A stretch of DNA of 64,000 nt from Serratia proteamaculans (GTDB lineage Bacteria; Pseudomonadota; Gammaproteobacteria; Enterobacterales; Enterobacteriaceae): assembly GCF_013337185.1 (NCBI RefSeq), contig NZ_SWDE01000002.1, positions 248,001-312,000 on the forward strand, in the 5' to 3' direction. Under the pieces are notes generated by a model. The model was not told the DNA's origin. It did not search any database and worked only from the letters and a program-made list of their open reading frames with translations. Of the stretch, positions 18,541 through 27,452 are shown in pieces. The translations under genes were made by a program, and so were the position numbers. Each line of letters starts with the position of its first letter. The stretch's first letter is position 1.

Positions 18541-18558
18541 TTTGCACACACGTGCAAA
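18541..18558. promoter_or_regulatory. Probable LacI-family operator O2
   Basis: TTTGCACACACGTGCAAA has perfect 7-bp arms (TTTGCAC / GTGCAAA). Its centre is 108 bp from that of O1, close to a whole number of helical turns, which would allow repression by looping. Confidence 0.7.
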
Positions 18559-18607
18559 AAGAATAGGCGACAACGTATCGCCACCCTACACAACCAAGGA
18601 GAACACC

Positions 18608-19636
18608 ATGCATCGCGTTACTCTGATAGCGGTCCTCGCCGCTGGCTCTGCACTCTCTGCTTCACCTGCTTTCGCCGCTGGGAAATTGAACATGATCTGC
18701 TCCGCCGATGTGGTGGTCTGCGAACAGATGACCAACCTGTTCGAGCAACAGCATCCGGATATCAAAGTCAGTATGGTGCGCCTCTCCGCCGGAGAAGCCT
18801 ACGCACGTATTCGTACCGAAGCCCGTAACCCGCGCACCGATATTTGGTGGGCAGGCACTGGCGATCCGCATATGCAGGCCGCCGACGAGGGGTTAACTCA
18901 GCCTTATAAGTCCCCGTTGCTTGATCAACAGCACGACTGGGCGCGCAAACAGGCGGAAAGCGCCGGTTACCGCACCGTGGGTGTTTATGCCGGGGCGCTC
19001 GGTTGGGGTTACAACACCAAGCTGTTGGCGGAGAAAAAACTCAAGGTGCCCGCCTGCTGGAGTGACCTGCTGGACCCGGCCTACAAAGGCGAGATCCAGA
19101 TGGCTAACCCAAACTCTTCCGGCACCGCTTACAACACCCTCGCCACGCTGGTGCAGATCATGGGAGAAGAACCGGCCTTCGACTACCTGAAAAAACTCAA
19201 CGCCAATATCTCACAGTACACCAAATCCGGCTCGGCGCCGGTGAAGGCAGCGGCACGCGGCGAAACCACCGTCGGTATCGTGTTTATGCATGATGCCGTC
19301 GCGATGCAGGTCGATGGCTTCCCGATCAAAGCCGTTGCCCCGTGCGAAGGCACAGGTTTTGAAATTGGTTCGATGTCGATCGTCAAAGGCGCCCGCAACC
19401 TCAAGGAGGCCAAGGTGTGGTACGACTGGGCGCTCAGCGCCGATGCGCAATCGCACATGAAAGATGCCAAATCCTTCCAGTTGCCGTCAAATCGTAACGC
19501 GGCGATTTCCGAGTACGCGCCACGTTTTGAGAACATCAAACTGATCGATTACGACTTTAAAACCTACGGCGCGACGGAAAAACGCAAGGCACTGCTCAGC
19601 CGCTGGGATAAAGAGATCGGCGCCAGCGCCCAATAA
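18608..19636 (+). CDS. afuA: ABC importer substrate-binding protein, AfuA-like
   Basis: A 342-residue periplasmic binding protein with signal peptide MHRVTLIAVLAAGSALSASP, cleaved near AFA/A. The start at 18608 has AAGGAG at ideal spacing. The fold is the FbpA/AfuA type long annotated as ferric-iron binding. It contains His-Asp (FMHDAVAM) with a Glu exactly 24 residues after the His (GTGFEIGS). As I recall, this is the spacing of the AfuA residues (His205, Asp206, Glu229) that bind hexose phosphates. It is first in an operon with a fused permease, an ATPase and a phosphatase, so a phosphorylated sugar or polyol is more likely than iron. Confidence 0.82.
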   Translation: MHRVTLIAVLAAGSALSASPAFAAGKLNMICSADVVVCEQMTNLFEQQHPDIKVSMVRLSAGEAYARIRTEARNPRTDIWWAGTGDPHMQAADEGLTQPYKSPLLDQQHDWARKQAESAGYRTVGVYAGALGWGYNTKLLAEKKLKVPACWSDLLDPAYKGEIQMANPNSSGTAYNTLATLVQIMGEEPAFDYLKKLNANISQYTKSGSAPVKAAARGETTVGIVFMHDAVAMQVDGFPIKAVAPCEGTGFEIGSMSIVKGARNLKEAKVWYDWALSADAQSHMKDAKSFQLPSNRNAAISEYAPRFENIKLIDYDFKTYGATEKRKALLSRWDKEIGASAQ

Positions 19637-19741
19637 CTCACCTCCTTTTTCTGCCGTATGTGATGCGCTCTGCAATAAAGCGGGCGAGGAAACCCTCGTC
19701 CGTGCAACAGCGCAGTGACGGAAATATGAACTCTCGAGGTT

Positions 19742-21970
19742 ATGATGAATGCTCAAAACCGCCGCCTGGACGGGGCCCTCGTGCTGGGCGCACTGGCCGT
19801 ATTGCTACTGCCCTGGTACAGCCAGGAAGCCGGGTTCTTCGACTTTGGCTGGCTGAGTACGCTGTGGCGGGATCAGGCCAGTGCGCCCGCGCTGTGGCAA
19901 ATACTGACCTTTCAACGCCCCTGGCTGCTGATTGCCCTGCTGATGCTGCTGGTTAGCGCGCCGACACGCCTGCTGCCGGTGAGCCGCCTGCGCTCGCAAC
20001 TGTTGATGTGCGCCAGCGTCGTCGGCATCCTGTTTTTGCTGTTTGAAGGCCACGCCATCGGCTACAGCGGCTGGAACTGGCAGTGGAGCGAACAGCTGTT
20101 TGGCACGCTCAGCGACGGCCAACCCGCCTTTGGTGCCGGTGCCATTTTGCTGATCACCACTTTTTTACTGCTGTTCTCTTTCGCGTTGGCTGAACGCGGC
20201 GTGCTGAAGGGGGATGCCTTTGTGGTGGCGGCCATTGTGCTGCTGGTCGCGCTGGTGACCACTTTCGTGCTTTATCCGGTGCTGAGCATGTTTGTCTCCT
20301 CGGTACAGGACGTGGACGGTTCGTTTAAACCCGACGGCCTGATCGCCAATATGCAGGATCCGGCCATCTGGAGCCTGGGTTGCCTGAAAGGCGGCAGTTG
20401 CGGCACCGCCTGGCGCACCCTGGCCCTGGCGTTGATGACCGCCAGCGGTTCCACGCTGCTCGGCCTGGCTTTTGCCTTGGCCGCTACTCGCACGCCACTG
20501 CCGTTTAAAAAAGGGCTGCGCCTGCTGACCGTGCTGCCGATCATCACGCCGCCGTTTGTGATTGGCCTGGCGCTGATGCTGCTGTTTGGCCGCGCCGGGG
20601 TGGTCACCGAACTGCTCGCCAGCCTGTTTGGCATCGAGCCAGGCCGCTGGCTGTATGGCCTGACCGGCATCTGGATAGCGCAGGTGCTCTCCTTCACCCC
20701 GATTGCCTTCCTGGTGCTGATTGGCGTGGTCGAAGGGGTCAGCCCCTCGCTGGAAGAAGCCTCACAGACGCTGCGCGCCAACCGCTGGCGCACCTTCCGC
20801 TATGTTTCACTGCCGCTGATGGCCCCCGGCCTGGCCAACGCCTTCCTGATCAGCTTTATCGAAAGCATGGCGGACTTCGGCAATCCGATGGTGCTGGGGG
20901 GGAGCCACGGCGTGCTGTCGACCGAGATCTTCTTCTCGGTGGTGGGCGCGCAAAACGATCCAAGCCGTGCCGCCGTACTGGCGATCATCCTGCTGTGCTT
21001 CACCCTCAGCGCCTTTATTTTGCAGCGTCTGTGGCTGGCGGGGAAAAACTTCGCCACCGTCACCGGCAAAGGGGATTCCGGCACCCACTGCGGGCTGCCA
21101 CGCGGCTTGCGCTATGGCGTGTACGCGTTGGTGATCCCCTGGGGTCTGTTCACGCTGGTTGTCTATGGCATGATCCTGATCGGCGGTTTTGTGCAGTCCT
21201 GGGGGCTGGATAACAGCCTGACGCTGGGCCATTACGCCCGCGCCTTCGGTTTCCAGTGGAACAGCGGCCAGATAGTCTGGACCGGTGTCGCCTGGAACTC
21301 GTTCTGGACCACGCTGGAGATCGCCCTGATCGCCGCCCCACTGACCGCCATCGTTGGCCTGCTCACCGCCTGGCTGATCGTGCGGCAGAAGTTTGCCGGC
21401 CGCCAGACCTTCGAGTTTATGTTAATGCTCAGCTTTGCCATCCCCGGCACGGTGATCGGCGTCAGTTACATCATGGCGTATAACCTGCCACCGCTGGAAA
21501 TCACCGGTACCGCACTGATCCTGGTGGCCTGTTTCGTGTTCCGTAATATGCCGGTCGGCGTGCGCGGGGGCATCGCCGCCATGAGCCAACTGGATCGCAG
21601 CCTGGATGAAGCCTCGCTGACGCTACGCGCCAGCAGTTTCCGCACCCTGCGCAAAGTGATCCTGCCGCTGCTGAAACCCGCCATTAGCGCAGCACTGGTT
21701 TATGCCTTTGTGCGGGCCATTACCTCAATCAGCGCGGTGATCTTCCTGGTCAGCGCCCAGTACAACATGGCCACCTCCTACATCGTCGGGCTGGTCGAAA
21801 ACGGGGAGTACGGCGTGGCTATCGCTTACTCCTCGGTGCTTATCGTGGTGATGCTGGCGGTGATCCTCAGCTTCCAGTTGCTGGTGGGCGAACGTCGCCT
21901 GCGCCGCGCAATAACTGCTACCCCGCCGGTGACGCCACCCGCGGCCTTACCTCAGGAGAATGCCCTATGA
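19742..21970 (+). CDS. afuB: Fused ABC importer permease, AfuB-like
   Basis: A 742-residue inner-membrane protein carrying two Binding-protein-dependent transport permease domains in one chain, as in AfuB/FbpB. The EAA loops that contact the ATPase are visible in each half: LEEASQTLRANRWRTFRYVS and LDEASLTLRASSFRTLRKVI. The N-terminus adds several membrane segments. It ends in an ATGA overlap with the ATPase gene, so the two are translationally coupled. Confidence 0.85.
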   Translation: MMNAQNRRLDGALVLGALAVLLLPWYSQEAGFFDFGWLSTLWRDQASAPALWQILTFQRPWLLIALLMLLVSAPTRLLPVSRLRSQLLMCASVVGILFLLFEGHAIGYSGWNWQWSEQLFGTLSDGQPAFGAGAILLITTFLLLFSFALAERGVLKGDAFVVAAIVLLVALVTTFVLYPVLSMFVSSVQDVDGSFKPDGLIANMQDPAIWSLGCLKGGSCGTAWRTLALALMTASGSTLLGLAFALAATRTPLPFKKGLRLLTVLPIITPPFVIGLALMLLFGRAGVVTELLASLFGIEPGRWLYGLTGIWIAQVLSFTPIAFLVLIGVVEGVSPSLEEASQTLRANRWRTFRYVSLPLMAPGLANAFLISFIESMADFGNPMVLGGSHGVLSTEIFFSVVGAQNDPSRAAVLAIILLCFTLSAFILQRLWLAGKNFATVTGKGDSGTHCGLPRGLRYGVYALVIPWGLFTLVVYGMILIGGFVQSWGLDNSLTLGHYARAFGFQWNSGQIVWTGVAWNSFWTTLEIALIAAPLTAIVGLLTAWLIVRQKFAGRQTFEFMLMLSFAIPGTVIGVSYIMAYNLPPLEITGTALILVACFVFRNMPVGVRGGIAAMSQLDRSLDEASLTLRASSFRTLRKVILPLLKPAISAALVYAFVRAITSISAVIFLVSAQYNMATSYIVGLVENGEYGVAIAYSSVLIVVMLAVILSFQLLVGERRLRRAITATPPVTPPAALPQENAL

Positions 21971-23028
21971 CTGCCATTCGATCCGGCTCGGTGGTGTTTG
22001 AGAACGTTACCAAACAGTTTGCCGACTTCACTGCCCTGCCCGGCCTTTCGCTCACCGTCGAACCCGGCACGCTGGTGACGCTGCTCGGCCCTTCGGGCTG
22101 TGGCAAAACCACCACCCTGCGCCTGCTGGCCGGTCTGGAACACCCCACTTCAGGGCGTATTCTGATCGGCGGCAAAGACGTTACGCATCTGCCGGCCAAT
22201 GAGCGCGACGTCGCCATGGTGTTCCAATCCTACGCGCTGTTCCCGCACATGAGTGCGCTGGACAACGTTATGTACGGCCTGCTGGCCAGCGGCCTGTCGC
22301 GTAAAGAAGCGCAGGATCGGGCGCGTGAGGGGTTAAAACTGGTCGGCCTGGAAAACATGGGCCAACGCCTGCCCGCCGAGCTCTCTGGCGGCCAGCAGCA
22401 GCGCATTGCCGTGTCGCGCGCGCTGGTTTTGGAACCCCAGGTGCTGCTGCTCGACGAACCCCTGTCCAATCTTGACGAACGGCTGCGTCGCCGGGTGCGC
22501 ACCGAGATCCGCGACTTGCAGCAGCGTCTCGGCTTTACCGCGGTATACGTCACTCACGATCAGGAAGAGGCGTTGGCGGTCTCCGATAAGATTATCGTCA
22601 TGAAAGAAGGGCATATTGCTCAGCAGGGTGCGCCGCAGGAGCTATATCACTCACCGGCTTCGGTGTTTATCGCCGACTTTATGGGCGAGGCCAACATTCT
22701 GCCTTGTGACATTGAGCGGGTGGATAACGGCGAGGCGCTGATCACCCTCGGCAGCCGTCAGTATCGGGTGCCGGGCGCTAAAGCCCGCCCCGGTGCCGCG
22801 CAGCTTTCGGTACGGCCACAGTTTATTACCCTGCAGCCAGAGCAGGCCGGGGCGTTAAATGGCGAAGTGACCCACAGCGCCTGGCTGGGCGACCATATCG
22901 AATATGAAGTGAAGACCGATCTCGGCGCGCTGTTTATTGTCGATGTGCAGATGGAGCGCCAGCTGACGCCGACCACCCGCGTCGCCATTGATTTCAAATC
23001 TCAGGGGCTGGCGCTGATTGCCCAGTGA
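21967..23028 (+). CDS. afuC: ABC importer ATP-binding protein, AfuC-like
   Basis: A 353-residue ATPase with Walker A GPSGCGKTTTLR, Q-loop VFQSYALFPH, signature LSGGQQQR, Walker B VLLLDEPLSNLD and switch His in YVTHDQEEAL. The last 110 residues form a TOBE-like regulatory domain. It powers the importer with the two preceding genes. The start ATG overlaps the permease stop. Confidence 0.9.
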   Translation: MTAIRSGSVVFENVTKQFADFTALPGLSLTVEPGTLVTLLGPSGCGKTTTLRLLAGLEHPTSGRILIGGKDVTHLPANERDVAMVFQSYALFPHMSALDNVMYGLLASGLSRKEAQDRAREGLKLVGLENMGQRLPAELSGGQQQRIAVSRALVLEPQVLLLDEPLSNLDERLRRRVRTEIRDLQQRLGFTAVYVTHDQEEALAVSDKIIVMKEGHIAQQGAPQELYHSPASVFIADFMGEANILPCDIERVDNGEALITLGSRQYRVPGAKARPGAAQLSVRPQFITLQPEQAGALNGEVTHSAWLGDHIEYEVKTDLGALFIVDVQMERQLTPTTRVAIDFKSQGLALIAQ

Positions 23029-23051
23029 GCCTCGAATCTTAAGGAGCTAAA

Positions 23052-23840
23052 ATGAATGAGCTGATTTCCCAACGCCTGGCGCTGGCCGAACAGGCTGCGC
23101 GAGCGGCCGGCGACAAAGCGCTGGACTACTTCAACCGCCGTGAAAGCCTGGTGATTGAAACCAAGCGCGACGCGCAAGACGTGGTATCGATAGCCGACCG
23201 CGAGGTTGAACTGCTGATCCGCGAGCAAATCGCCCGGCAGTTCCCGAACGACGGTTTTTTGGGGGAGGAATTTGGCCTGCAGCCCGGTGATTCCGGCTAC
23301 ACCTGGGTGGTGGATCCGATCGACGGCACCAGCCCTTTCGTTAACGGCATGCCGAACTGGTGTGTGTCGATTGCGGTTATTCATCAGGGTGAGCCAGTAA
23401 TCGGGGTGATCGTCGCCCCCTGCCAGCAAGAGTGCTTTGTTGCGGCACGCGGTGCAGGTGCCACGCTTAATGGCAAACCGCTGCGGGTGGATCCGCAACG
23501 CACCATGCAAAACCATGTTACCGGTTTTGGCGCCAACAGCTATGTAACGCCCGAGCGCGTTGGTGAAATAGCCGCCGCGATCACCGCCGTGGGCGGCAAT
23601 TTCTTCCGCAACGGTTCCGGTGCCATGATGCTGGCCTGGGTCGCCGCCGGAAGACTGGTCGGTTATTACGAGCCTTATATGCACGCCTGGGATTGTCTGG
23701 CGGGTTACTGCCTGGTCAATGAAGCCGGTGGCTGGACCCATCCGTTTAATACCGACGGGGAAAATCTGCTGCGCGGCGGGCCGGTGCTGGCGGTCGCGCC
23801 AGGGGCCAAACAGGATTTAATGCGGATCGCGCAACTGTAA
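23052..23840 (+). CDS. Inositol-monophosphatase-family phosphatase
   Basis: A 262-residue Mg2+-dependent phosphatase. Metal and catalytic motifs are FLGEEFG (residues 70-76), DPIDGTSPF (88-96) and the C-terminal HAWDCLAGYCLV. Family members cleave inositol phosphate, histidinol phosphate, fructose-1,6-bisphosphate or PAP. The gene lies 23 bp after the importer ATPase with AAGGAG before its ATG. The most economical reading is that it dephosphorylates the imported compound. Histidinol phosphatase activity cannot be excluded by sequence. Confidence 0.85.
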   Translation: MNELISQRLALAEQAARAAGDKALDYFNRRESLVIETKRDAQDVVSIADREVELLIREQIARQFPNDGFLGEEFGLQPGDSGYTWVVDPIDGTSPFVNGMPNWCVSIAVIHQGEPVIGVIVAPCQQECFVAARGAGATLNGKPLRVDPQRTMQNHVTGFGANSYVTPERVGEIAAAITAVGGNFFRNGSGAMMLAWVAAGRLVGYYEPYMHAWDCLAGYCLVNEAGGWTHPFNTDGENLLRGGPVLAVAPGAKQDLMRIAQL

Positions 23841-23863
23841 TTCAGACTACCAGCAAATCTGTT

Positions 23864-23946
23864 TAAGGGCTAAACCAGTAGGGGTCGAACATGTTCGACC
23901 CGATTTAACCCATTGATTATGCTATAGGGCGCAGCATGCAGCGCCC
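23864..23946. repeat. 83-bp dispersed intergenic repeat, copy 1
   Basis: 82 of 83 bases match the copy at 33181-33263. It contains the perfect palindrome GGGTCGAACATGTTCGACCC and, after 27 bp, the near-palindrome GGGCGCAGCATGCAGCGCCC. It sits between two convergent gene ends. It is similar in style to ERIC/YPAL-type enterobacterial repeats. Confidence 0.85.
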
Positions 23947-23953
23947 TACTCTT

Positions 23954-24964
23954 CTACAAACCGCGTTTTTCCATCAGAACCGCCAGATCCACCAGCCGGT
24001 TAGAGAAGCCCCACTCGTTGTCATACCAGGCGAGGATCTTGACCAAGTTGCCACCAATCACCAGCGTGGAAAGCCCGTCAATCACCGATGAACGCGGGTC
24101 ACCTCGATAATCGCTGGACACCAAAGGCTCATCGCTGTAGCCAAGAATATCCTTGAGAGGGCCGGACTCGGCGGCCTGGCGGAAAGCCGCGTTGATCTCT
24201 TCGGCCGTCACTTCGCGTTTCAGCGTGACCGTTAAATCCACGATAGACACCACCGGTACCGGCACCCGCAGCGAGTAACCGGTCAGGCGACCGTCCAGCT
24301 CCGGGATCACCTTGCCGAGCGCTTTGGCGGCGCCGCTGGAATAAGGCACAATCGACTCCGCTGCGGCACGGGCGCCGCGCAGGTCTTTTTCCGGTTGGTC
24401 GTGCAATGCCTGACTGTTGGTGTAAGCATGGGTGGTATTCATCAGGCCGTATTCAATACCGAAAGCCTGGTGCAATACCTGAGCGGCAGGGGCCAGGCCG
24501 TTAGTGGTGCAGCTGCCGTTGCTGACCACAAAATGTTTGGCCGGATCGTAGTGCTGATGGTTAACCCCCAGCACCACCGTAATATCGTCATCCTTGCCCG
24601 GTGCCGAGATAATGACTCGTTTGGCCCCGCCTTTAGTGATGTGCACTTCAGCCTTGGCTTTGTCGGTAAAGAAGCCGGTCGCCTCAATCACCACCTCAAC
24701 CCCGACGCTGCTCCATGGGATGGCCGCCGGATCTCTTTCGGAGAAAACATGAACCGGCCGACCATCGAGCAACAGCTGGTTCTCACCGGCTTCGACGCTG
24801 GCTGCCAGAGTGCCTGAAAGCGAATCGTATTTCAGCAGGTGCGCCAGGGTTTTGCTGTCGGTCAAATCATTGATTGCCACCACCTGAAAATCACTGCGAC
24901 CTAACGCCGCACGCAACACGTTCCTGCCGATCCTGCCGAATCCGTTAATGCCTACTTTGACCAT
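23954..24964 (-). CDS. gap: Type I glyceraldehyde-3-phosphate dehydrogenase
   Basis: A 336-residue enzyme. The NAD-binding motif is INGFGRIGRNVLRA and the catalytic Cys152 lies in SNGSCTTN (the family norm is SNASCTTN). WYDNEWGFSNR is near the C-terminus. The Asp in VAINDLTDS at the end of beta-2 favours NAD+ over NADP+. It is not E. coli GapA-like in this region (LTDSKTLAHLLKYDS), so it is probably a second GAPDH beside the housekeeping enzyme. AAGGAG precedes the ATG. It lies 78 bp after a GlxA-type regulator on the same strand. Confidence 0.92.
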   Translation of the reverse strand: MVKVGINGFGRIGRNVLRAALGRSDFQVVAINDLTDSKTLAHLLKYDSLSGTLAASVEAGENQLLLDGRPVHVFSERDPAAIPWSSVGVEVVIEATGFFTDKAKAEVHITKGGAKRVIISAPGKDDDITVVLGVNHQHYDPAKHFVVSNGSCTTNGLAPAAQVLHQAFGIEYGLMNTTHAYTNSQALHDQPEKDLRGARAAAESIVPYSSGAAKALGKVIPELDGRLTGYSLRVPVPVVSIVDLTVTLKREVTAEEINAAFRQAAESGPLKDILGYSDEPLVSSDYRGDPRSSVIDGLSTLVIGGNLVKILAWYDNEWGFSNRLVDLAVLMEKRGL

Positions 24965-25042
24965 GATCTACTCCTTCATTATTGGCTCTGTCACCAATCT
25001 AAACCGAGGGAGAGATGTCGTAAATGACGTTTATAGATCAAT

Positions 25043-26017
25043 TTAGGCCAACATGCGGGAATGAAAACGCTCGCGATACTCGGTAGGCGAGAGTTGCAAA
25101 TGCCGTTCAAAAACGCGCCGCAGATTGAGGCCATTGCCAAACCCGCAATTGATAGCGATTTGCTCAATACCTTCCGCACTTTGCTCCAGGCGTTGCCGGG
25201 CCAGATATAAACGCCCTTCTTCGACAAATTTGGCGGGAGAGATCCCGGTCTCACGCGTGAACACCCGGGTAAAGTTACGCGGACTCATGGCGACCCGCTC
25301 CGCCAACCGCTCAACGGAAAGATCTTCCGCCAGGTTTTCCAGGATCCACGACTGAAGATCGCGGATTGGGCCAGGGGTTTTAGCCTGATTTAAAGGGTAA
25401 CGACTGAACTGCGCCTGACCGCCGGGCCGACGCAGGAACATCACCAGATCTTGCGCCACTTCGCGTGCCTGAACAAAACCATAGTCGTCTTCCACCAGCG
25501 CCAGGGTGAGATCGAAGCCGGAACTGACCCCGCCGGAAGTCCAGACAGAGCCATCCTGTATGTACAACGGCCCATTTTCGACCTGCACTTTTGGGAAACG
25601 CGTCTGCAAGGTTTCCAGCAATCGCCAGTGGGTGGTGGCACGGCGTCCATCCAGCAAACCGGCTTCGGCCAGCAGCAATGCCCCACCGCAAACCGACGCA
25701 ATACGTCGCGCCTGGGGTGCGGCACGCCGTAGCCAGTCGACAACGTAGGCACTTTCTTCTTCGGTCGCACCTTTTCCGGTCACTATGATGGTGTCGCGTT
25801 CCTGCTCAGGGTCGAGATCCGAGAGACGATGGTCGGCCAGCAGATTCAAGCCGGACGACCCATGCACTACCCGGTGAGACTGCGTGGTGGCCAGCGACAT
25901 CCGGTAGAGCGGAGCGTCGTTGGGCCTCAAGCGGTTGGCCTGCATCAGAATGTCGGCGATACCTGCCGACTCAAATAACATGCCCCCTTCGGGGACGATA
26001 ATCAGAAAGTTATGCAT
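25043..26017 (-). CDS. GlxA-type transcriptional regulator (DJ-1/PfpI plus AraC HTH)
   Basis: A 324-residue regulator with a DJ-1/PfpI domain (FLIIVPEGGMLFESAGIADI at the N-terminus; SVCGGALLLAEAGLL at the nucleophile elbow) and an AraC double HTH (MSPRNFTRVFTRETG, then IAINCGFGNGLNLRRVFERH). I chose the ATG at 26017. A TTG at 26041 in the same frame is an alternative, and neither has a well-spaced ribosome-binding site. It may control the downstream GAPDH gene or the LLM oxidoreductase upstream. Confidence 0.85.
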   Translation of the reverse strand: MHNFLIIVPEGGMLFESAGIADILMQANRLRPNDAPLYRMSLATTQSHRVVHGSSGLNLLADHRLSDLDPEQERDTIIVTGKGATEEESAYVVDWLRRAAPQARRIASVCGGALLLAEAGLLDGRRATTHWRLLETLQTRFPKVQVENGPLYIQDGSVWTSGGVSSGFDLTLALVEDDYGFVQAREVAQDLVMFLRRPGGQAQFSRYPLNQAKTPGPIRDLQSWILENLAEDLSVERLAERVAMSPRNFTRVFTRETGISPAKFVEEGRLYLARQRLEQSAEGIEQIAINCGFGNGLNLRRVFERHLQLSPTEYRERFHSRMLA

Positions 26018-26094
26018 GTCCTTAAAATACAAAATGAGCAAAATAAGTCAAGCCCGCCACCACAGAGGCTGGCAGGCTTTGGGTTAGCAACTTA

Positions 26095-27117
26095 TCAGCG
26101 CCAGTCCAGCGCCGGTGCAATATGCTTGAGGATCGACTCAATCACATGGGCGTTATATTCAACGCCCAACTGGTTTGGCACGGTCAACAGCAAGGTGTCC
26201 GCTTCGGCAATGGCTTCGTCCTGCGCCAGCTGTTTGATCAACAGCTCCGGCTCGGCGGCATAGCTGCGGCCGAATATCGCCCGGGTCTGATCGCCGATGT
26301 AACCCACCTGATCGCCTTCCTGCCCGCTATTGCCGAAATAGTTGCGGTCCCGCTGATCCATCAGCGCAAAGATGCTGCGGCTGACCGACACCCGTGGCTC
26401 TCGTTTATGTCCTGCTACCTTCCAGGCCTCGCGGTAAGCGCGGATCTGTTTGGCCTGCTGCACGTGGAACGGCTCGCCGGTTTCGTCGTTTTTCAGCGTC
26501 GAACTTTGCAGGTTCATCCCCAACTTCGCGGCCCAAACTGCCGTGGCGTCTGAGCTGGCCCCCCACCAGATGCGATCCCGCAGGCCGGCGGAGAAGGGTT
26601 CAACGCGCAGCAGGCCAGGAGGATTAGGGAACATCGGCTGCGGGCTGGGTTCGGCAAAGCCTTCGCCACGCAGCGCGTCAAGCAGCACTTCGGTGTGGCG
26701 ACGGGCCATATCGGCTTCGGTCTCGCCGTCGGCAGGCGTGTAACCAAAGTAACGCCAGCCATCAATCACCTGCTCGGGAGAACCGCGGCTGATGCCAAGC
26801 TGCAGACGTCCACCTGAAATCAGGTCGGCGGCTCCGGCGTCTTCAACCATATACAGCGGGTTTTCATAGCGCATGTCGATCACGCCGGTACCAATCTCAA
26901 TACGCTGGGTTTTGGCACCGATGGCCGCCAACAGCGGGAATGGCGAGCCAAGCTGGCGGGCAAAGTGATGCACGCGGAAGTAGGCTCCATCCGCCCCCAG
27001 CTCTTCTGCCGCGACGGCCAGGTCGATCGATTGCAGCAACGCATCGCCGGCCGAGCGGGTGCCCGACTGTGACGAAGGCGTCCAGTGGCCAAAAGAGAGA
27101 AATCCAATTTTCTTCAT
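26095..27117 (-). CDS. LLM-class flavin-dependent oxidoreductase
   Basis: A 340-residue luciferase-like monooxygenase with a TIM-barrel fold. Family features are the N-terminal IGFLSFGHW, AAEELGADGAYFRVHHFARQ, IEIGTGVIDMRYENPLYM and the flavin-site segment ISGGRLQLGISRGSPEQV. These enzymes use FMN or F420 supplied by a separate reductase, and the substrate is unknown. The ATG at 27117 has AAGGA at good spacing, and an upstream ATG seven codons earlier is less suitable. It is divergent from the TPP-controlled operon. Confidence 0.88.
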   Translation of the reverse strand: MKKIGFLSFGHWTPSSQSGTRSAGDALLQSIDLAVAAEELGADGAYFRVHHFARQLGSPFPLLAAIGAKTQRIEIGTGVIDMRYENPLYMVEDAGAADLISGGRLQLGISRGSPEQVIDGWRYFGYTPADGETEADMARRHTEVLLDALRGEGFAEPSPQPMFPNPPGLLRVEPFSAGLRDRIWWGASSDATAVWAAKLGMNLQSSTLKNDETGEPFHVQQAKQIRAYREAWKVAGHKREPRVSVSRSIFALMDQRDRNYFGNSGQEGDQVGYIGDQTRAIFGRSYAAEPELLIKQLAQDEAIAEADTLLLTVPNQLGVEYNAHVIESILKHIAPALDWR

Positions 27118-27257
27118 GGGTTGTTTCCTTAGGTTCAATTATGACCGGATTACAGTGACAAATATGCCCCCGATCAAGCCAGAAAAATTGTCTTCGACCG
27201 CACTAAACGAACCGTTTTGGGCGGAGAAATTCCTCCAGGTTTCCCCCCGCCCAAGCA

Positions 27258-27286
27258 TTGTAATCAAAAAGTAAATATCGTATAAC
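27258..27286 (+). promoter_or_regulatory. Promoter of the TPP-controlled operon
   Basis: TTGTAA (27258-27263), 17 bp, TATAAC (27281-27286), ending eight bases before the riboswitch. Confidence 0.6.
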
Positions 27287-27293
27287 AGGCTCC

Positions 27294-27375
27294 TCCGAGG
27301 GGTGTCCTGTAATGGGCTGAGATGGCGCAAGCCGAACCCTTTGAACCTGATCTGGGTCATGCCAGCGAAGGGACG
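27294..27375 (+). promoter_or_regulatory. TPP riboswitch (THI element)
   Basis: The conserved core is plain: GGGGTGTCC, GGCTGAGATGG, ACCCTTTGAACCTGATCTGG, GTCATGCCAGCG and AAGGGA in order. It lies 78 bases before tenA. When TPP is bound, expression of the pyrimidine salvage operon is expected to fall. Confidence 0.95.
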
Positions 27376-27452
27376 GGTCGGCAATAACGCTATCAGTCAT
27401 TGCCTGTTCATACCTCAGCGCGCCCGGATCTCCACTTACTTTTGGAGGTCCC

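Noticed and set aside
18479..18607. Longer N-terminal form of the AfuA-like protein
   Set aside because: The open frame upstream includes an operator and lacks a ribosome-binding site. The internal ATG at 18608 has AAGGAG and starts a proper signal peptide.
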